DNA of 64,000 nucleotides from Bifidobacterium sp. 7101 (GCF_000499285.1 NZ_AWUN01000001.1:617779-681778); one strand, 5' to 3'; counted from the first letter of the stretch, positions 22,001-29,778 are shown. The notes: generated by a model not told the origin, from the sequence alone. Numbers and translations: made by a program.

Positions 22001-22696
22001 TACCAGCGCGGTGAGCAGGAGAAGCGGCTGGCCAAGGCCAAGCGGGACCTGGCCGCCCTGGGCAAGGTCAACCCGCTGGCCACCGAGGAATACGAAGCCC
22101 TGGAGTCCCGCAACCGCTACCTGCATGAGCAGCGTCAGGATGTGATAGGTTCCCGGGACGATCTGATGGCCCTGGTCAAGGATCTGGATTCGACCATGGT
22201 CACGGTCTTCAAGGAGGCCTTCGACGACACCGCCCAGGCCTTCGAACGCATCTTCGCCACCCTCTTCCCCGGAGGGCGCGGGCGGCTGCGGCTGGAGGAC
22301 CCGGACGACCTGCTGACCACAGGCGTTCTGGTCGAGGCCAGTCCAGCCGGCAAGAAGGTCAGTCGGCTCTCCCTGCTTTCGGGTGGGGAGCGTTCGCTGA
22401 CGGCCCTGGCCCTGCTCCTGGCCATCTTCACGGCCCGGCCCAGCCCCTTCTATGTCATGGATGAGGTCGAGGCCGCCCTGGATGACGTCAACCTGACCAG
22501 ACTGCTCAAGGCCTTCGAACAGCTGCGGGAGCATGCCCAGCTGATCATCATCACCCACCAGCAGCGGACCATGGGCATCGCCGATGCCCTCTACGGGGTC
22601 ACCATGCGGGGGGACGGGGTGACGGCCGTCATTTCCCAGCGGCTGAAGGAGCCGAATCATTCCGGCCGCGAAGAGCCAGAGCCCGATCAAGGGTGA
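19058..22696 (+). CDS. smc: chromosome segregation ATPase SMC
   Basis: SMC is the core condensin ATPase that works with ScpA and ScpB, whose genes lie at 42-43.6 kb. The 1212-residue protein begins MYLKELTLKGFKSFA, has the Walker A motif GPNGSGKSN near residue 32, long Gln/Arg/Glu-rich coiled coils on both sides of a central hinge, the ABC signature LSGGERSL near residue 1107 and Walker B YVMDEVEAALDD. Its 3' end overlaps the convergent racemase gene by 68 bases. An acidic stretch at about residues 945-975 (DDEGNPVPLDQEGTDEDG) precedes the C-terminal head. Confidence 0.96.
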   Translation: MYLKELTLKGFKSFASATTLRFEPGITAVVGPNGSGKSNIVDALAWVMGEQGAKSLRGGSMEDVIFAGTSSRPPLGRAQVTLTIDNTDRTLDIDYTEVTISRTIYRNGGSEYAINGSDCRLLDIQELLSDTGLGQQMHVIVGQGRLDAILRADPAGHRAFIEEAAGILKHRKRKERALHKLANTEANLSRLDDLIGEIHRQLGPLGRQAKVSRRADMIQVSLRDAQARIHADDALTSQKKLEDLRSRMVQTRGQLARGQEDLTKVKLRIEQLEGLDRQSSPALEAVNQQWNDLTKLGERSGSLASLARERSRSLEAGMVADQGQDPGVLRRRADELKSQADQEEGQVGADRIALDGCVQARADLERRLAAHRQTMTELRQAARKRQARLGDLAQLVAKEESALELSKQRERDLTRQQDQLREGLERARNRVRDLDSQEESPDQDGRQALDQAGQVRDQARSRLNDLQEHERRIQSDAISAQAKADALADTLDHRGASEALSQAGDPALLGQLTDFVRVEEGWEEPLAQALHDYASALVAKDGQTVDQALERARRDRLGRAALISASGQLEGASVKPGEGPWRSAADLVALREHPADPDRAQGVLAAVRSLLASTAAVDDADQAHHALEDGWQQALTRPGDLYDRVGAVGGSAPATSDLALTARRDKALSQVETLQEESKALQPQLDAARAALEQAEQKLQEARNQCTEARVKAEQASRELAAARKESDRAQAGVKDLDDRLTQVRDQVRTHELKLEDLRAGLARAQKDGGSDPDDPEGMEDRQHELETALDQARTAEMEAKLTWTETDRRHASLLRQIDLLRDQADQAERHRQRINEENRRRKAGMASLGLIALRADLLAQLIKERMEHTSRRRDQLRAKASAHDKELTDLRADRDALEPKVAGLRQDEHGLDLERERLAGEDGRLRQSIQDDLGMEPTELIREYGPDRPVPVLDDEGNPVPLDQEGTDEDGDSPAFKTVPYQRGEQEKRLAKAKRDLAALGKVNPLATEEYEALESRNRYLHEQRQDVIGSRDDLMALVKDLDSTMVTVFKEAFDDTAQAFERIFATLFPGGRGRLRLEDPDDLLTTGVLVEASPAGKKVSRLSLLSGGERSLTALALLLAIFTARPSPFYVMDEVEAALDDVNLTRLLKAFEQLREHAQLIIITHQQRTMGIADALYGVTMRGDGVTAVISQRLKEPNHSGREEPEPDQG

Positions 22697-23372
22697 CCTC
22701 TGCCAGGACTGCCTGAGAGTCCACGATAGGCAGCTGCGGCATGGGGTAGGCCTCGTTGAGCACCGAAAGCTCCGTGCAGCCCAGCAGGACCGAATCGCAG
22801 TGGTAGTTGTTCAGGAAGGCTTCGAGGACGCTCAGGTAGCGGTCCCGGTCCAGTCGGCCTTCCTTGACGTCGTCGTAGATCAGCGCGCTCACCCGGTCCT
22901 GCAGGGCCTGGTCCGGGTCCACCAGCTGGTAGCCGGCGCTGTCGGCCGGGCCCTGGTAGATGGCGGCATGACGGGACCCCTCGGTGCCCATGTACCCCAT
23001 GCGCGGATGGGATTTCGCAGGATAGTGCCGATCAGCCCAGTCGATGGTGGCCTGGGGCATGCTCAAAATGGGCACCGGGGTCAGGGCCTGGAGCCTGGGC
23101 AGAATCTGATGGGCGGTGTTGCAGGCCATGACCATGAAGGAGGCGCCCATGACTGTGGCCTGGCGCACGTCCTCGGCCAGATAGGGGAAGGGGTCATCCT
23201 TGCTGCGGCCCAGGATGAACTCGGTGCGGTCGGGCACGGTGGCGTGGTTGAAGACCACATAGTCCAGAAAGTCCTGGTCCCGGTGCGCCCCGGTCATCCG
23301 GTCCAGCACCCGTACGAAGCTCTCGGTGGCCAGCGTGCCCATGCCGCCCAGGACGACGAAGAAGTTTCTCAT
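22629..23372 (-). CDS. aspartate/glutamate racemase family protein
   Basis: This 247-residue cofactor-independent racemase has the two catalytic cysteines expected of the family: C84 in MACNTAH and C199 in LLGCTELS. Those two-base active sites interconvert L- and D-forms of Asp or Glu. It is the third gene of a minus-strand unit and overlaps the ATP-grasp gene by four bases, so the D-amino acid it makes is probably the substrate of that ligase. Its last 68 bases are antisense to the end of smc. Asp versus Glu specificity cannot be decided here. Confidence 0.88.
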   Translation of the reverse strand: MRNFFVVLGGMGTLATESFVRVLDRMTGAHRDQDFLDYVVFNHATVPDRTEFILGRSKDDPFPYLAEDVRQATVMGASFMVMACNTAHQILPRLQALTPVPILSMPQATIDWADRHYPAKSHPRMGYMGTEGSRHAAIYQGPADSAGYQLVDPDQALQDRVSALIYDDVKEGRLDRDRYLSVLEAFLNNYHCDSVLLGCTELSVLNEAYPMPQLPIVDSQAVLAEVTLDRALALRGRNDSAPSAAGK

Positions 23373-24613
23373 GCCAGTGTCCTCTTGTCACGGAAGTAGC
23401 GCCGGTAACGACGCCGATAGATTGCGAACATGTGTCGAATCAGCAGCCAGCGCTTGAAATTGCGGTCCTTGCCGTACTCCAGGGTGGTGCCCCAGTCCCC
23501 GCGGCGAATCATGGCCATGGCCTGTCGCTTGTCCTCGGATTCGGCGCAGTATTTGCGGAAGATGTCCTTGGGGATCTCCATCCAGAGGCGATGCCCCCGG
23601 CCGAAGACGGTGCGTCCGTTGAAGGGGGTGTCCAGAACCAGGTCGTCCACGAAGTAGCGGGCCAGGTTGAAGCCGTTCAGGGTGACCACGTAGCTGCTGC
23701 GGCCCTGGCGCAGATTGATCTCGAAGAGCTTGTAGATGCCGTCGCGCGGGTCGTACTTCATGTCGAAGTTGGCCACCCCGCTGTACTTGATGTCCTCAAG
23801 GAAGGCCTTGATCCGGTCGAAGATGTCCTGGTTGTAGTCGGGGATGATGGCCGCGTAGTTGCCCACGGCCTCGGGCGCGGGATCCTCCAGCAGGGGATGG
23901 CCCAGGAACATCATGCGCACCCGGTGGTGACGGTCCACGTAGGCGTTGAGCACCCTCATGTTGTCATCGCCCCCGGGCACGAAGTCCTGGATGACCATCT
24001 TGGAGGTGTATCCGGCCTGGTAGGACCTGCGGATCATGGTGTCCAGCTCATTCGGGTTGCTGAAGATGAAGGCCTTCTTCCTGCCCGGGAAGTCGATGCC
24101 CAGCCACTCGTCGCTGTCCGCGGGCTTCATGGCCACCGGGTAGTCGAAGGGCAGGTTGCGGTGGCGGCCGGCTTTGACGTCATCGGCATCCACCGAAACA
24201 GTCTTCGGGTGGGGCAGATCATAGCGGTCGCAGAGCTCGTAGAAGGAGGATTTGAGCGAGAGGGACCGGTTCAGTTCCTTGTCGATGGCGTTGAAGACGA
24301 ACCGCTCGCGCAGGGGCTCACCGAACTCGTCCAGCAGGTTGGCGTAGGTGTCCCCGCAGGGCAGCAGGAGCAGGGTGGCCCCTGGGTGGTCCCGGTGATA
24401 AGCGTCGGCCCAGTCGTTCAGGGTGGACACGAAGACCTTGGGATTGGTGAAGTCGTGGACCAGGTGCAGGTCCAGGATCTTGCTGTATTTGGTGGGGGAG
24501 AGCTGATAGTGGCCGAATGCGGTGGAGACCAGGCCGTAGGCCTCGTGGAAGGCTCGCGCCATCCCGTAGGTGTTGATGTCGGTTCCCAGTATGACCGGTT
24601 GGAATTCTTTCAT
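23369..24613 (-). CDS. ATP-grasp carboxylate-amine ligase (D-Asp ligase-like)
   Basis: The 414-residue protein starts MKEFQPVILGTDINTYGMARAFHEAYG, the signature of the family that includes the Enterococcus D-aspartate ligase of peptidoglycan bridges (Aslfm). ATG 24613 is preceded by AGGTGG. An ATP-grasp core is recognisable in DYPVAMKPADSDEW, FVPGGDDNMRVLNAYVD and LFEINLRQGRSSY (the metal-binding ExN). It lies between a Mur ligase and an amino-acid racemase, which supports a role in attaching a D-amino acid to the peptidoglycan stem peptide. The reaction is inferred from family and context, not shown. Confidence 0.82.
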   Translation of the reverse strand: MKEFQPVILGTDINTYGMARAFHEAYGLVSTAFGHYQLSPTKYSKILDLHLVHDFTNPKVFVSTLNDWADAYHRDHPGATLLLLPCGDTYANLLDEFGEPLRERFVFNAIDKELNRSLSLKSSFYELCDRYDLPHPKTVSVDADDVKAGRHRNLPFDYPVAMKPADSDEWLGIDFPGRKKAFIFSNPNELDTMIRRSYQAGYTSKMVIQDFVPGGDDNMRVLNAYVDRHHRVRMMFLGHPLLEDPAPEAVGNYAAIIPDYNQDIFDRIKAFLEDIKYSGVANFDMKYDPRDGIYKLFEINLRQGRSSYVVTLNGFNLARYFVDDLVLDTPFNGRTVFGRGHRLWMEIPKDIFRKYCAESEDKRQAMAMIRRGDWGTTLEYGKDRNFKRWLLIRHMFAIYRRRYRRYFRDKRTLA

Positions 24614-24698
24614 ATTTCTGAAACCACCTACCATGTGCTCGTGCGCCCCACCCTGCCGCGGGGCATTCGGCTTTCCATCTTAGAACCTGTCGGAATCG

Positions 24699-26267
24699 TC
24701 AGACCTTGGCTGCGCCTGTGGCTCCCAGGTCGTAGCTTTTTGTGCCCAGCAGGCGTGCCACTACGTGGTCGTCGCCCTCGTAGGGCACGTGGCGGCCCTT
24801 GTTCTTGAACCAGCGTTCCTCGCCCTTGCCGGTGACCAGAATGATCCGCAAACGATCCCCCGGCTGGCCTGGTTGGCCAAGACCCTGTTCGATGGCCTGG
24901 GTCCTGTCCAGCACCATGCTGGTCTTCAGGTTGGCGTTGGTGACGAAACTCAGCATCTCCTGGTCCACATGTTCCGAGCTTTCCTCGTTTTCGTCGTCAG
25001 CGGTCAGGATGAGCCGATCGATACGGTCTTGGGCTGCCTGGACGATGCCCTTTCGGCGGTCGATTCCCCTGCCGCCGGTTGCTCCGCAGACCAGGGTGAT
25101 CTCAGGTTTGCGCTCGCCGTAGCGCTCATCCACAAAGTCCAGCAGGGCCTTCATGGAGGCGTAATTATGGGCGTAATCGACATAGACAATCCGGTTGTCG
25201 GCTTGGAAGCATTCCATCCTGCCGGCGATGCGGATCTTCTCCATGGCGTGGAGTGCATCGGCATCGGGTTCCAGCCCCAGCCGGTTCAGCATGGCAAAGG
25301 CGGCTATGGCGTTCAGGGCGTTGAAATCACCGGCTATGGACAGGCTGATCGGGGTCATGGGACCACTGGAGGGGCCGATTAGATAGTCGTTGCCCTTGCC
25401 TGGAGCCTTGCGAGCCACGAAGTCGGCCTCTTGTTGGCCGAATCCGAAGGTGGTCACTGGAATGTCGGCGGCTCTCGCATCCTGACGGATCAGGTCGGCC
25501 CTCTGGATGTCGGCTCCCATGACCAGCTGCCTGCTGTTGTAGGCTATGCGGCGCTTGCAGTAGAGGTAGTCCTCGAAGGTGGGGTGCTCCATGGGACTGA
25601 CGTGGTCGGGGGAGATGTTCAGGAAAGCACCCAGGTCGAAGGTCAGTCCATAGACACGATCCACCTTGTAGGCCTGGGAGGAGACCTCCATGACCAGGTA
25701 GCGCATGCCGTCATCCACCGCCTGGCGCATCATGCGGAAGAGGTCCAGCGACTCGGGCGTGGTCAGCTGGGATTCTACATAATGGCGGCCGTCCAGGCAG
25801 TTGTCCACCGAGGAGAACAGGGCCGCCCGACCTCCGGAGAGTTCGCCCAGCATGGCGTGCAGGTAGTAGGCGGTGGTGGTCTTGCCCTTGGTGCCGGTGA
25901 TTCCCACCAGGGTCAGCTGGTTCTGGGGGTAGCCGTAGAAGGCGGCCGAGAGCAGGCTCATGGACTTGCGCACGTCGTTGACGATGATTCCCGGGGCGCT
26001 GGTGCGGGCGGACAGATCCTGCTGGGCCACGTAGGCTGCCGGGCCTTCGGGGCCACAAGCATCCATGTACTCGGGCAGGAAATGCCCCTTGCAGAAGAGC
26101 AGGCTGCCGGGTCCCGCCTGGCGGGTGTCGTAAGTGACGTCGGTGAAGGGCTTGAGCAAATGGTGATCCGCGGGCTGATCCAAGGTCCATCGGTCACCCT
26201 GAATTACCTCGCGCAGCTGATCGTGTTTGCGCAGCAGTTCCAGGGCCGAAGCCATCGTCAGCGCCAT
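24699..26267 (-). CDS. Mur ligase, MurE-like
   Basis: This 522-residue enzyme has all three Mur-ligase domains: an N-terminal UDP-binding domain with DVTYDTRQAGPGSLLFCKG, the central ATPase with P-loop GTKGKTT (residues 125-131) and carbamylated-Lys site K235 in YLYCKRR, and a C-terminal domain with YVDYAHN. It should add an amino acid to UDP-MurNAc-peptide. The usual MurE third-residue selectivity motif (DNPR for meso-DAP) is replaced by TADDENEESSEH at 419-430, so a diaminopimelate enzyme is unlikely and Lys/Orn is possible. GAGGAGG eight bases upstream supports ATG 26267. It leads the unit with the ATP-grasp and racemase genes. Confidence 0.87.
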   Translation of the reverse strand: MALTMASALELLRKHDQLREVIQGDRWTLDQPADHHLLKPFTDVTYDTRQAGPGSLLFCKGHFLPEYMDACGPEGPAAYVAQQDLSARTSAPGIIVNDVRKSMSLLSAAFYGYPQNQLTLVGITGTKGKTTTAYYLHAMLGELSGGRAALFSSVDNCLDGRHYVESQLTTPESLDLFRMMRQAVDDGMRYLVMEVSSQAYKVDRVYGLTFDLGAFLNISPDHVSPMEHPTFEDYLYCKRRIAYNSRQLVMGADIQRADLIRQDARAADIPVTTFGFGQQEADFVARKAPGKGNDYLIGPSSGPMTPISLSIAGDFNALNAIAAFAMLNRLGLEPDADALHAMEKIRIAGRMECFQADNRIVYVDYAHNYASMKALLDFVDERYGERKPEITLVCGATGGRGIDRRKGIVQAAQDRIDRLILTADDENEESSEHVDQEMLSFVTNANLKTSMVLDRTQAIEQGLGQPGQPGDRLRIILVTGKGEERWFKNKGRHVPYEGDDHVVARLLGTKSYDLGATGAAKV

Positions 26268-26454
26268 GCCGTCTTCCTCCTCGTCTGATGGGATTCTTTC
26301 AGCCCGACTGCAATCCGGTCGAGGCCAGGTCCAAGTCTATAGTCCCGGCCAGGCAGGCACAGAGGAGTCCCGCCACCCCTTGACCGAAAATATACATATG
26401 CTTCAGGTCCCATACCGGAAGTGACTGGGCCAACCATTGCCCGGTGATGAAAGG

Positions 26455-27213
26455 TCAGAGCCAGGAGTCGGTGACCGGGCGGCGGCCCTGGGAGATCAGG
26501 TGCTGGTTGAACTGTTCCCGCCACTTGGCCTGCGCCTGCCGCTGCCAGTCCATCAGGGAGTCCATGGTGATTCGGGCCACCTGGGGGAAGAGGGTGGTCA
26601 TGGGCTTGATCAGGTCCACGGCGGCCACCGTATCCGCCGTGGCATTGTGGAAGTTGCCGTGGGGGATGACACCGTAGTACTCGCTGGTCATTCCCAGGTT
26701 GCGGCGGCCCGACCGATGGGAGATCTCCCTGTCCAGAACAAGAGGGTCCACCACCAGCAGATCGCCTTCGCTCAGGGGCTTGACCGAACCCGCGCACCAG
26801 CGCGCGATGTCCCCGTCCAGCATCTGCACGTCGAAGGGGGCGTTGTAGGCCAGCAGGGGGATGCGCTTGTCCTGGGCGCGGGCGATGAATCCGGCCATCT
26901 GCTCGGTGGCCAGCTCAGGCTCCATACCCTCGGCGGCCAGCTGCTGATCGGTGAACCCGTTGACCCGACTGGCACCCTTGCTGATATGCCGGTGCGGATT
27001 GACTATCCAGGTGGCTACTACATCCCCTGAGTAGCCCTTGGTCGGGTCGCGCAGAACCAGGCTGGCCGAGACAATGCCATCCTTCCCCGGTCTGGTGCCC
27101 GTGGTCTCGGTGTCGAACCCCAGAAGCCAGGAGTCCCCTAGGCGAGTTGATCCCTCCTGTTGCGGGGCGGACTCAAGCGCCTGCTCCATGCTTGTGTACT
27201 CGGTGTTTTCCAT
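26455..27213 (-). CDS. 3'-5' exonuclease, DnaQ-like (DEDDh)
   Basis: The 252-residue protein has the exonuclease motifs FDTETTG (D34, E36), YNAPFDVQML (Exo II Asp) and HNATADTVAAV (Exo III His and Asp), the DEDDh pattern of the DNA polymerase III epsilon fold. It lacks the polymerase-binding C-terminal segment of true epsilon and is likely a stand-alone proofreading/repair or RNA-processing nuclease. AAGGAG lies ten bases before ATG 27213. It is divergent from the sigma-factor gene. Confidence 0.85.
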   Translation of the reverse strand: MENTEYTSMEQALESAPQQEGSTRLGDSWLLGFDTETTGTRPGKDGIVSASLVLRDPTKGYSGDVVATWIVNPHRHISKGASRVNGFTDQQLAAEGMEPELATEQMAGFIARAQDKRIPLLAYNAPFDVQMLDGDIARWCAGSVKPLSEGDLLVVDPLVLDREISHRSGRRNLGMTSEYYGVIPHGNFHNATADTVAAVDLIKPMTTLFPQVARITMDSLMDWQRQAQAKWREQFNQHLISQGRRPVTDSWL

Positions 27214-27312
27214 AAGCGTGATTTCTCCTTCGTCATTATGGTAACCGAGGAGCTACCGGCCCGCGACCGGGTCGGAACCGCGACGGGCGAGGGGGGATGG
27301 CACAATAGGGGT

Positions 27313-27978
27313 GTGGCAGATACCAGCGAACTCGAAAGCAGAAAACGTCAATTCGAGGCCCTGGCCATGCCTGCGGTGGATGTGCTTTACCGACAGGCCA
27401 TGCGCCTGACCAATAACCCCGACGACGCCCAGGATCTGGTCCAGGACACTTTCGAGCGCGGATTCAAGGCTTTTGACCGCTTCCAGCCCGGCAGCAACTT
27501 CGAGGCCTGGATGACCACCATCGAGCGCAATGCCTACTTCAACCAGTATCACAAGGCCAAGCGGCGCCCTCAGAGGGCCAACGACTCGACCGGCGAGTAC
27601 AACGACTGGGACATCTATTCGGCTTCGGAGCACGGGTCCGAGGGGCTCAAGTCCGCCGAGCAGGAGTACATGGAGACCTTCGCCCCCGAGGAGATCATGG
27701 CCGCCCTGGACCGGCTCAGTCCGGAACGCCGGCGGGTCTTCATCGATGCCGCCATCGACGGCAAGAGCTACCAGCAGGTGGCCGATGAGGAGGGCATCAA
27801 GATCGGCACGGTCATGAGCCGGCTGAACCGTGCTCGATCGCAGCTGCGCCAGGAGCTGGAGCGGTATGGCCAGGAGCGTGGCTACCAGCAGGGTCGTGAT
27901 GCTGCAGGCAAGCCCTCAGCGGAACAACATGGCGCTGGTGCTGCCAGGCCTAGTATAAAAAAAGAAGATCAGCAGTAA
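27313..27978 (+). CDS. sigH: ECF sigma factor, SigH/RpoE type
   Basis: The 221-residue protein has region 2 (LYRQAMRLTNNPDDAQDLVQDTFERGF) and region 4 with its helix-turn-helix (YQQVADEEGIKIGTVMSRLNRARSQL), matching the actinobacterial SigH/SigR group that answers thiol-oxidative and heat stress. I chose GTG 27313 because the family N-terminus fits and a -10-like TGGCACAAT ends six bases before it, consistent with a leaderless transcript. An open frame extends upstream, so a longer start cannot be excluded. Region 2/4 linker is unusually hydrophilic. The next gene is a candidate anti-sigma factor. Confidence 0.87.
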   Translation: MADTSELESRKRQFEALAMPAVDVLYRQAMRLTNNPDDAQDLVQDTFERGFKAFDRFQPGSNFEAWMTTIERNAYFNQYHKAKRRPQRANDSTGEYNDWDIYSASEHGSEGLKSAEQEYMETFAPEEIMAALDRLSPERRRVFIDAAIDGKSYQQVADEEGIKIGTVMSRLNRARSQLRQELERYGQERGYQQGRDAAGKPSAEQHGAGAARPSIKKEDQQ

Positions 27979-28027
27979 GGGGCGCTGAGGGCCCCCGAAG
28001 ATTGGGTACCAGGAAGCGGGCAGGAGC

Positions 28028-28315
28028 ATGGACGGACGCGTGGAGATGAGTCACTACGCCTACGATGACGGCGGCTCTGTCAGGGTATCCCACACCAGTC
28101 TGCGCATCTACCAGGATGCCTCCTGCGTGGATCCCAGCGATTGCTTCGATCCGGAATCCTGCTGTGATGATCGGGAGCGCATGGTCATCGAGGAGCTGCG
28201 CCGATATCTGCGCCCCGAGTGCGCACCGGACTGTCTGCTGGATCGGCTCAGGCATATGTTCGATCAGATGGATGAACTGGAGCAGGGGACCTCGGACCGC
28301 ACTACAGACAAGTAG
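28028..28315 (+). CDS. putative anti-sigma factor, divergent RsrA-like
   Basis: This 95-residue acidic protein sits 50 bases after sigH with a CAGGAG ribosome site, the position of RsrA/RshA in other actinobacteria. It contains six cysteines at 33, 39, 45, 46, 65 and 69, and the tail C65-APD-C69-LLDRLRHMFDQM resembles the end of RsrA. However the canonical zinc-binding H-x3-C-x2-C is absent; the closest spacing is H22-x10-C33-x5-C39-x5-CC. It may bind zinc or sense oxidants through a different cysteine set, or it may only tether the sigma factor. Function is inferred from context and Cys content. Confidence 0.65.
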   Translation: MDGRVEMSHYAYDDGGSVRVSHTSLRIYQDASCVDPSDCFDPESCCDDRERMVIEELRRYLRPECAPDCLLDRLRHMFDQMDELEQGTSDRTTDK

Positions 28316-28436
28316 ATCCAGTCAAGTAGGTCCAGTTTTTTGGGCAGAGCAGCGGTTCTGTCCGGCTATTCAGGCTATTGCAGAAATCATGGTCTTGCGC
28401 GTGCAGCCATGTTTTTTTTTACGTATATATGCAAAA

Positions 28437-28459
28437 CCCCGGCACCGTTGGTGCCGGGG
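28437..28459 (-). terminator. intrinsic terminator of the bL37 gene
   Basis: CCCCGGCAC (28437-28445) and GTGCCGGGG (28451-28459) are perfect complements with a five-base loop. Read on the minus strand, the stem is followed at once by TTTT, just eight bases after the bL37 stop codon. Confidence 0.85.
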
Positions 28460-28466
28460 CAGACGA

Positions 28467-28541
28467 TCAGGTGTTCGGCCTCTTGCCGTGGTTGGCGGCC
28501 TTCTTGCGGCGATCCCTGCGCTTGCGTCCGCGCATGCCCAT
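28467..28541 (-). CDS. 50S ribosomal protein bL37 (24 aa)
   Basis: A 24-codon gene encodes a highly basic peptide beginning MGMRGRKRRDRRKKAANHG and ending KRPNT. It closely resembles bL37, the tiny large-subunit protein found in actinobacterial ribosome structures (RGRKKRDRK...ANHGKRPN). AAAGGAG lies seven bases before ATG 28541, a -10/-35 pair lies 40-70 bases upstream, and a perfect terminator follows the stop, so it is a complete independent gene that length filters miss. It is convergent with the sigH unit. Confidence 0.88.
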   Translation of the reverse strand: MGMRGRKRRDRRKKAANHGKRPNT

Positions 28542-28583
28542 GATTGGACTCCTTTGCTACTGATGAACCTATAAGCCTTGCCG

Positions 28584-28613
28584 ATTATCGCACACCGGGC
28601 TGACCTTTGTCGA
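28584..28613 (-). promoter_or_regulatory. candidate bL37 promoter
   Basis: On the minus strand TCGACA (28613-28608) and GATAAT (28589-28584) are separated by 18 bases, giving a leader of about 35 bases before the bL37 start. Supported by motif and position only. Confidence 0.5.
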
Positions 28614-28637
28614 CCAGCTCGGTTGCGCAGACTCCGC

Positions 28638-29606
28638 TCAGACCTCTTGTGCCCGATACCCCACCTGGGTGGTGTAGACGGCGGCAGGCTGCAGAATGAC
28701 CAGGTTCCGGCCGGTTCGGAAAGCGTTGGCATAGGCGGTCATGGGCTCCACGGCAACGCCGGCCGGGCGCATGCCTGCGTCGAATCCGGTCCCGGTGCAG
28801 ACCTGCCATGAGGTGATGGTCTCATCGCCCCAGAGCTGAATGCGGATGCCGTCCGGCCGGGTGAACCAGGCCGAGCAGGTGCCGTCGTCGTCCCGCTCCA
28901 CATCGGTCCAGGCATCGTCGAAGTTCGCATCCTCGCCCAGCACAGGACCCTGGCGCAGATCGGTTCGCCCCTGGACGGGTTCGGTGCCGGTGGGCAGCAG
29001 CCTGTCCGGATCTACTACCACATGCGTGCGGCAGGGGATGGACAGGGTGCAGGGGGCGTTGTCCTTCTGGATCTGGTCACCTACACCCTGCTTGCCGTTG
29101 GCCAGCCAGGGGTGGATGCCGAAGGCCCAGGGTGCTGCATCGTCGCCCAGGTTCAGGGCCCGGGTGGTCATGGTGAGCCCCTGGTCGTCCAGGGTGTAGG
29201 TGACGGTGACCACCACGTCGAAGGGGTATCCGCCCATGTCCGGCACCCGCCAGGAAAGGCTGACGGAGTCCTCGGTCAGGGCTTGCAGCCGCCAGTAGGC
29301 CCGGTATCCGTAGCCGTGGATGGCGGTGTTCCGGTCGTGCTCGTCGATGGGAAGGGTGTAGGTGTGGCCCTGGAATTCGTAGGTGCCATCCTCGATCCGG
29401 TTGGGGAAGGGGACCAGCACGTTCCCGTTGCTGCAGGGTACGGTTCCATCCGGGTCAAAGGAGGCCAGCAGGTCCTTTCCCTGGTATTTCAGAACGCGCA
29501 GGATGGCTCCCAGCTCGGTCACCACCGCCTCGTAGTCCCCGTGACGGATGCTGTACTGCTGTCCTGTCCGGGGCACGGCCCCGCCCATCATCTCGTTCGT
29601 ATGCAT
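28638..29606 (-). CDS. galM: aldose 1-epimerase
   Basis: GalM-type mutarotase interconverts alpha and beta anomers of aldoses. The protein, 322 residues from ATG 29606 (GGGAGC just upstream), has the galactose-mutarotase beta-supersandwich with NGNVLVPFPNRIEDGTY, HGYGYRAYW (catalytic His) and GIHPWLANG. The catalytic Glu is probably in the late VAVEPMTAYANAF segment. It is monocistronic and convergent with bL37 direction upstream genes. Its link to the lacZ locus 17 kb away is only functional. Confidence 0.9.
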   Translation of the reverse strand: MHTNEMMGGAVPRTGQQYSIRHGDYEAVVTELGAILRVLKYQGKDLLASFDPDGTVPCSNGNVLVPFPNRIEDGTYEFQGHTYTLPIDEHDRNTAIHGYGYRAYWRLQALTEDSVSLSWRVPDMGGYPFDVVVTVTYTLDDQGLTMTTRALNLGDDAAPWAFGIHPWLANGKQGVGDQIQKDNAPCTLSIPCRTHVVVDPDRLLPTGTEPVQGRTDLRQGPVLGEDANFDDAWTDVERDDDGTCSAWFTRPDGIRIQLWGDETITSWQVCTGTGFDAGMRPAGVAVEPMTAYANAFRTGRNLVILQPAAVYTTQVGYRAQEV

Positions 29607-29778
29607 GCTCCCACTTCCATAGTGCCGTTGATGCTTGGTACGCCACCATCCTAGCGCCTGGGTGGTCTTGGCTTCTTGGTGAAAGAGTGGCGGATGGACT
29701 ACCGGGGTGCTCTTCGGCTTTCTACCATGGACTTGCATTGTCCGGAACCGTCCGGATTGACATCGATAAGGAGCGGCA

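Noticed and set aside
23432..24808. 458-codon plus-strand frame across the ATP-grasp gene
   Set aside because: The minus-strand ATP-grasp signature is clear and the plus-strand translation is a repetitive artefact of antisense codons.
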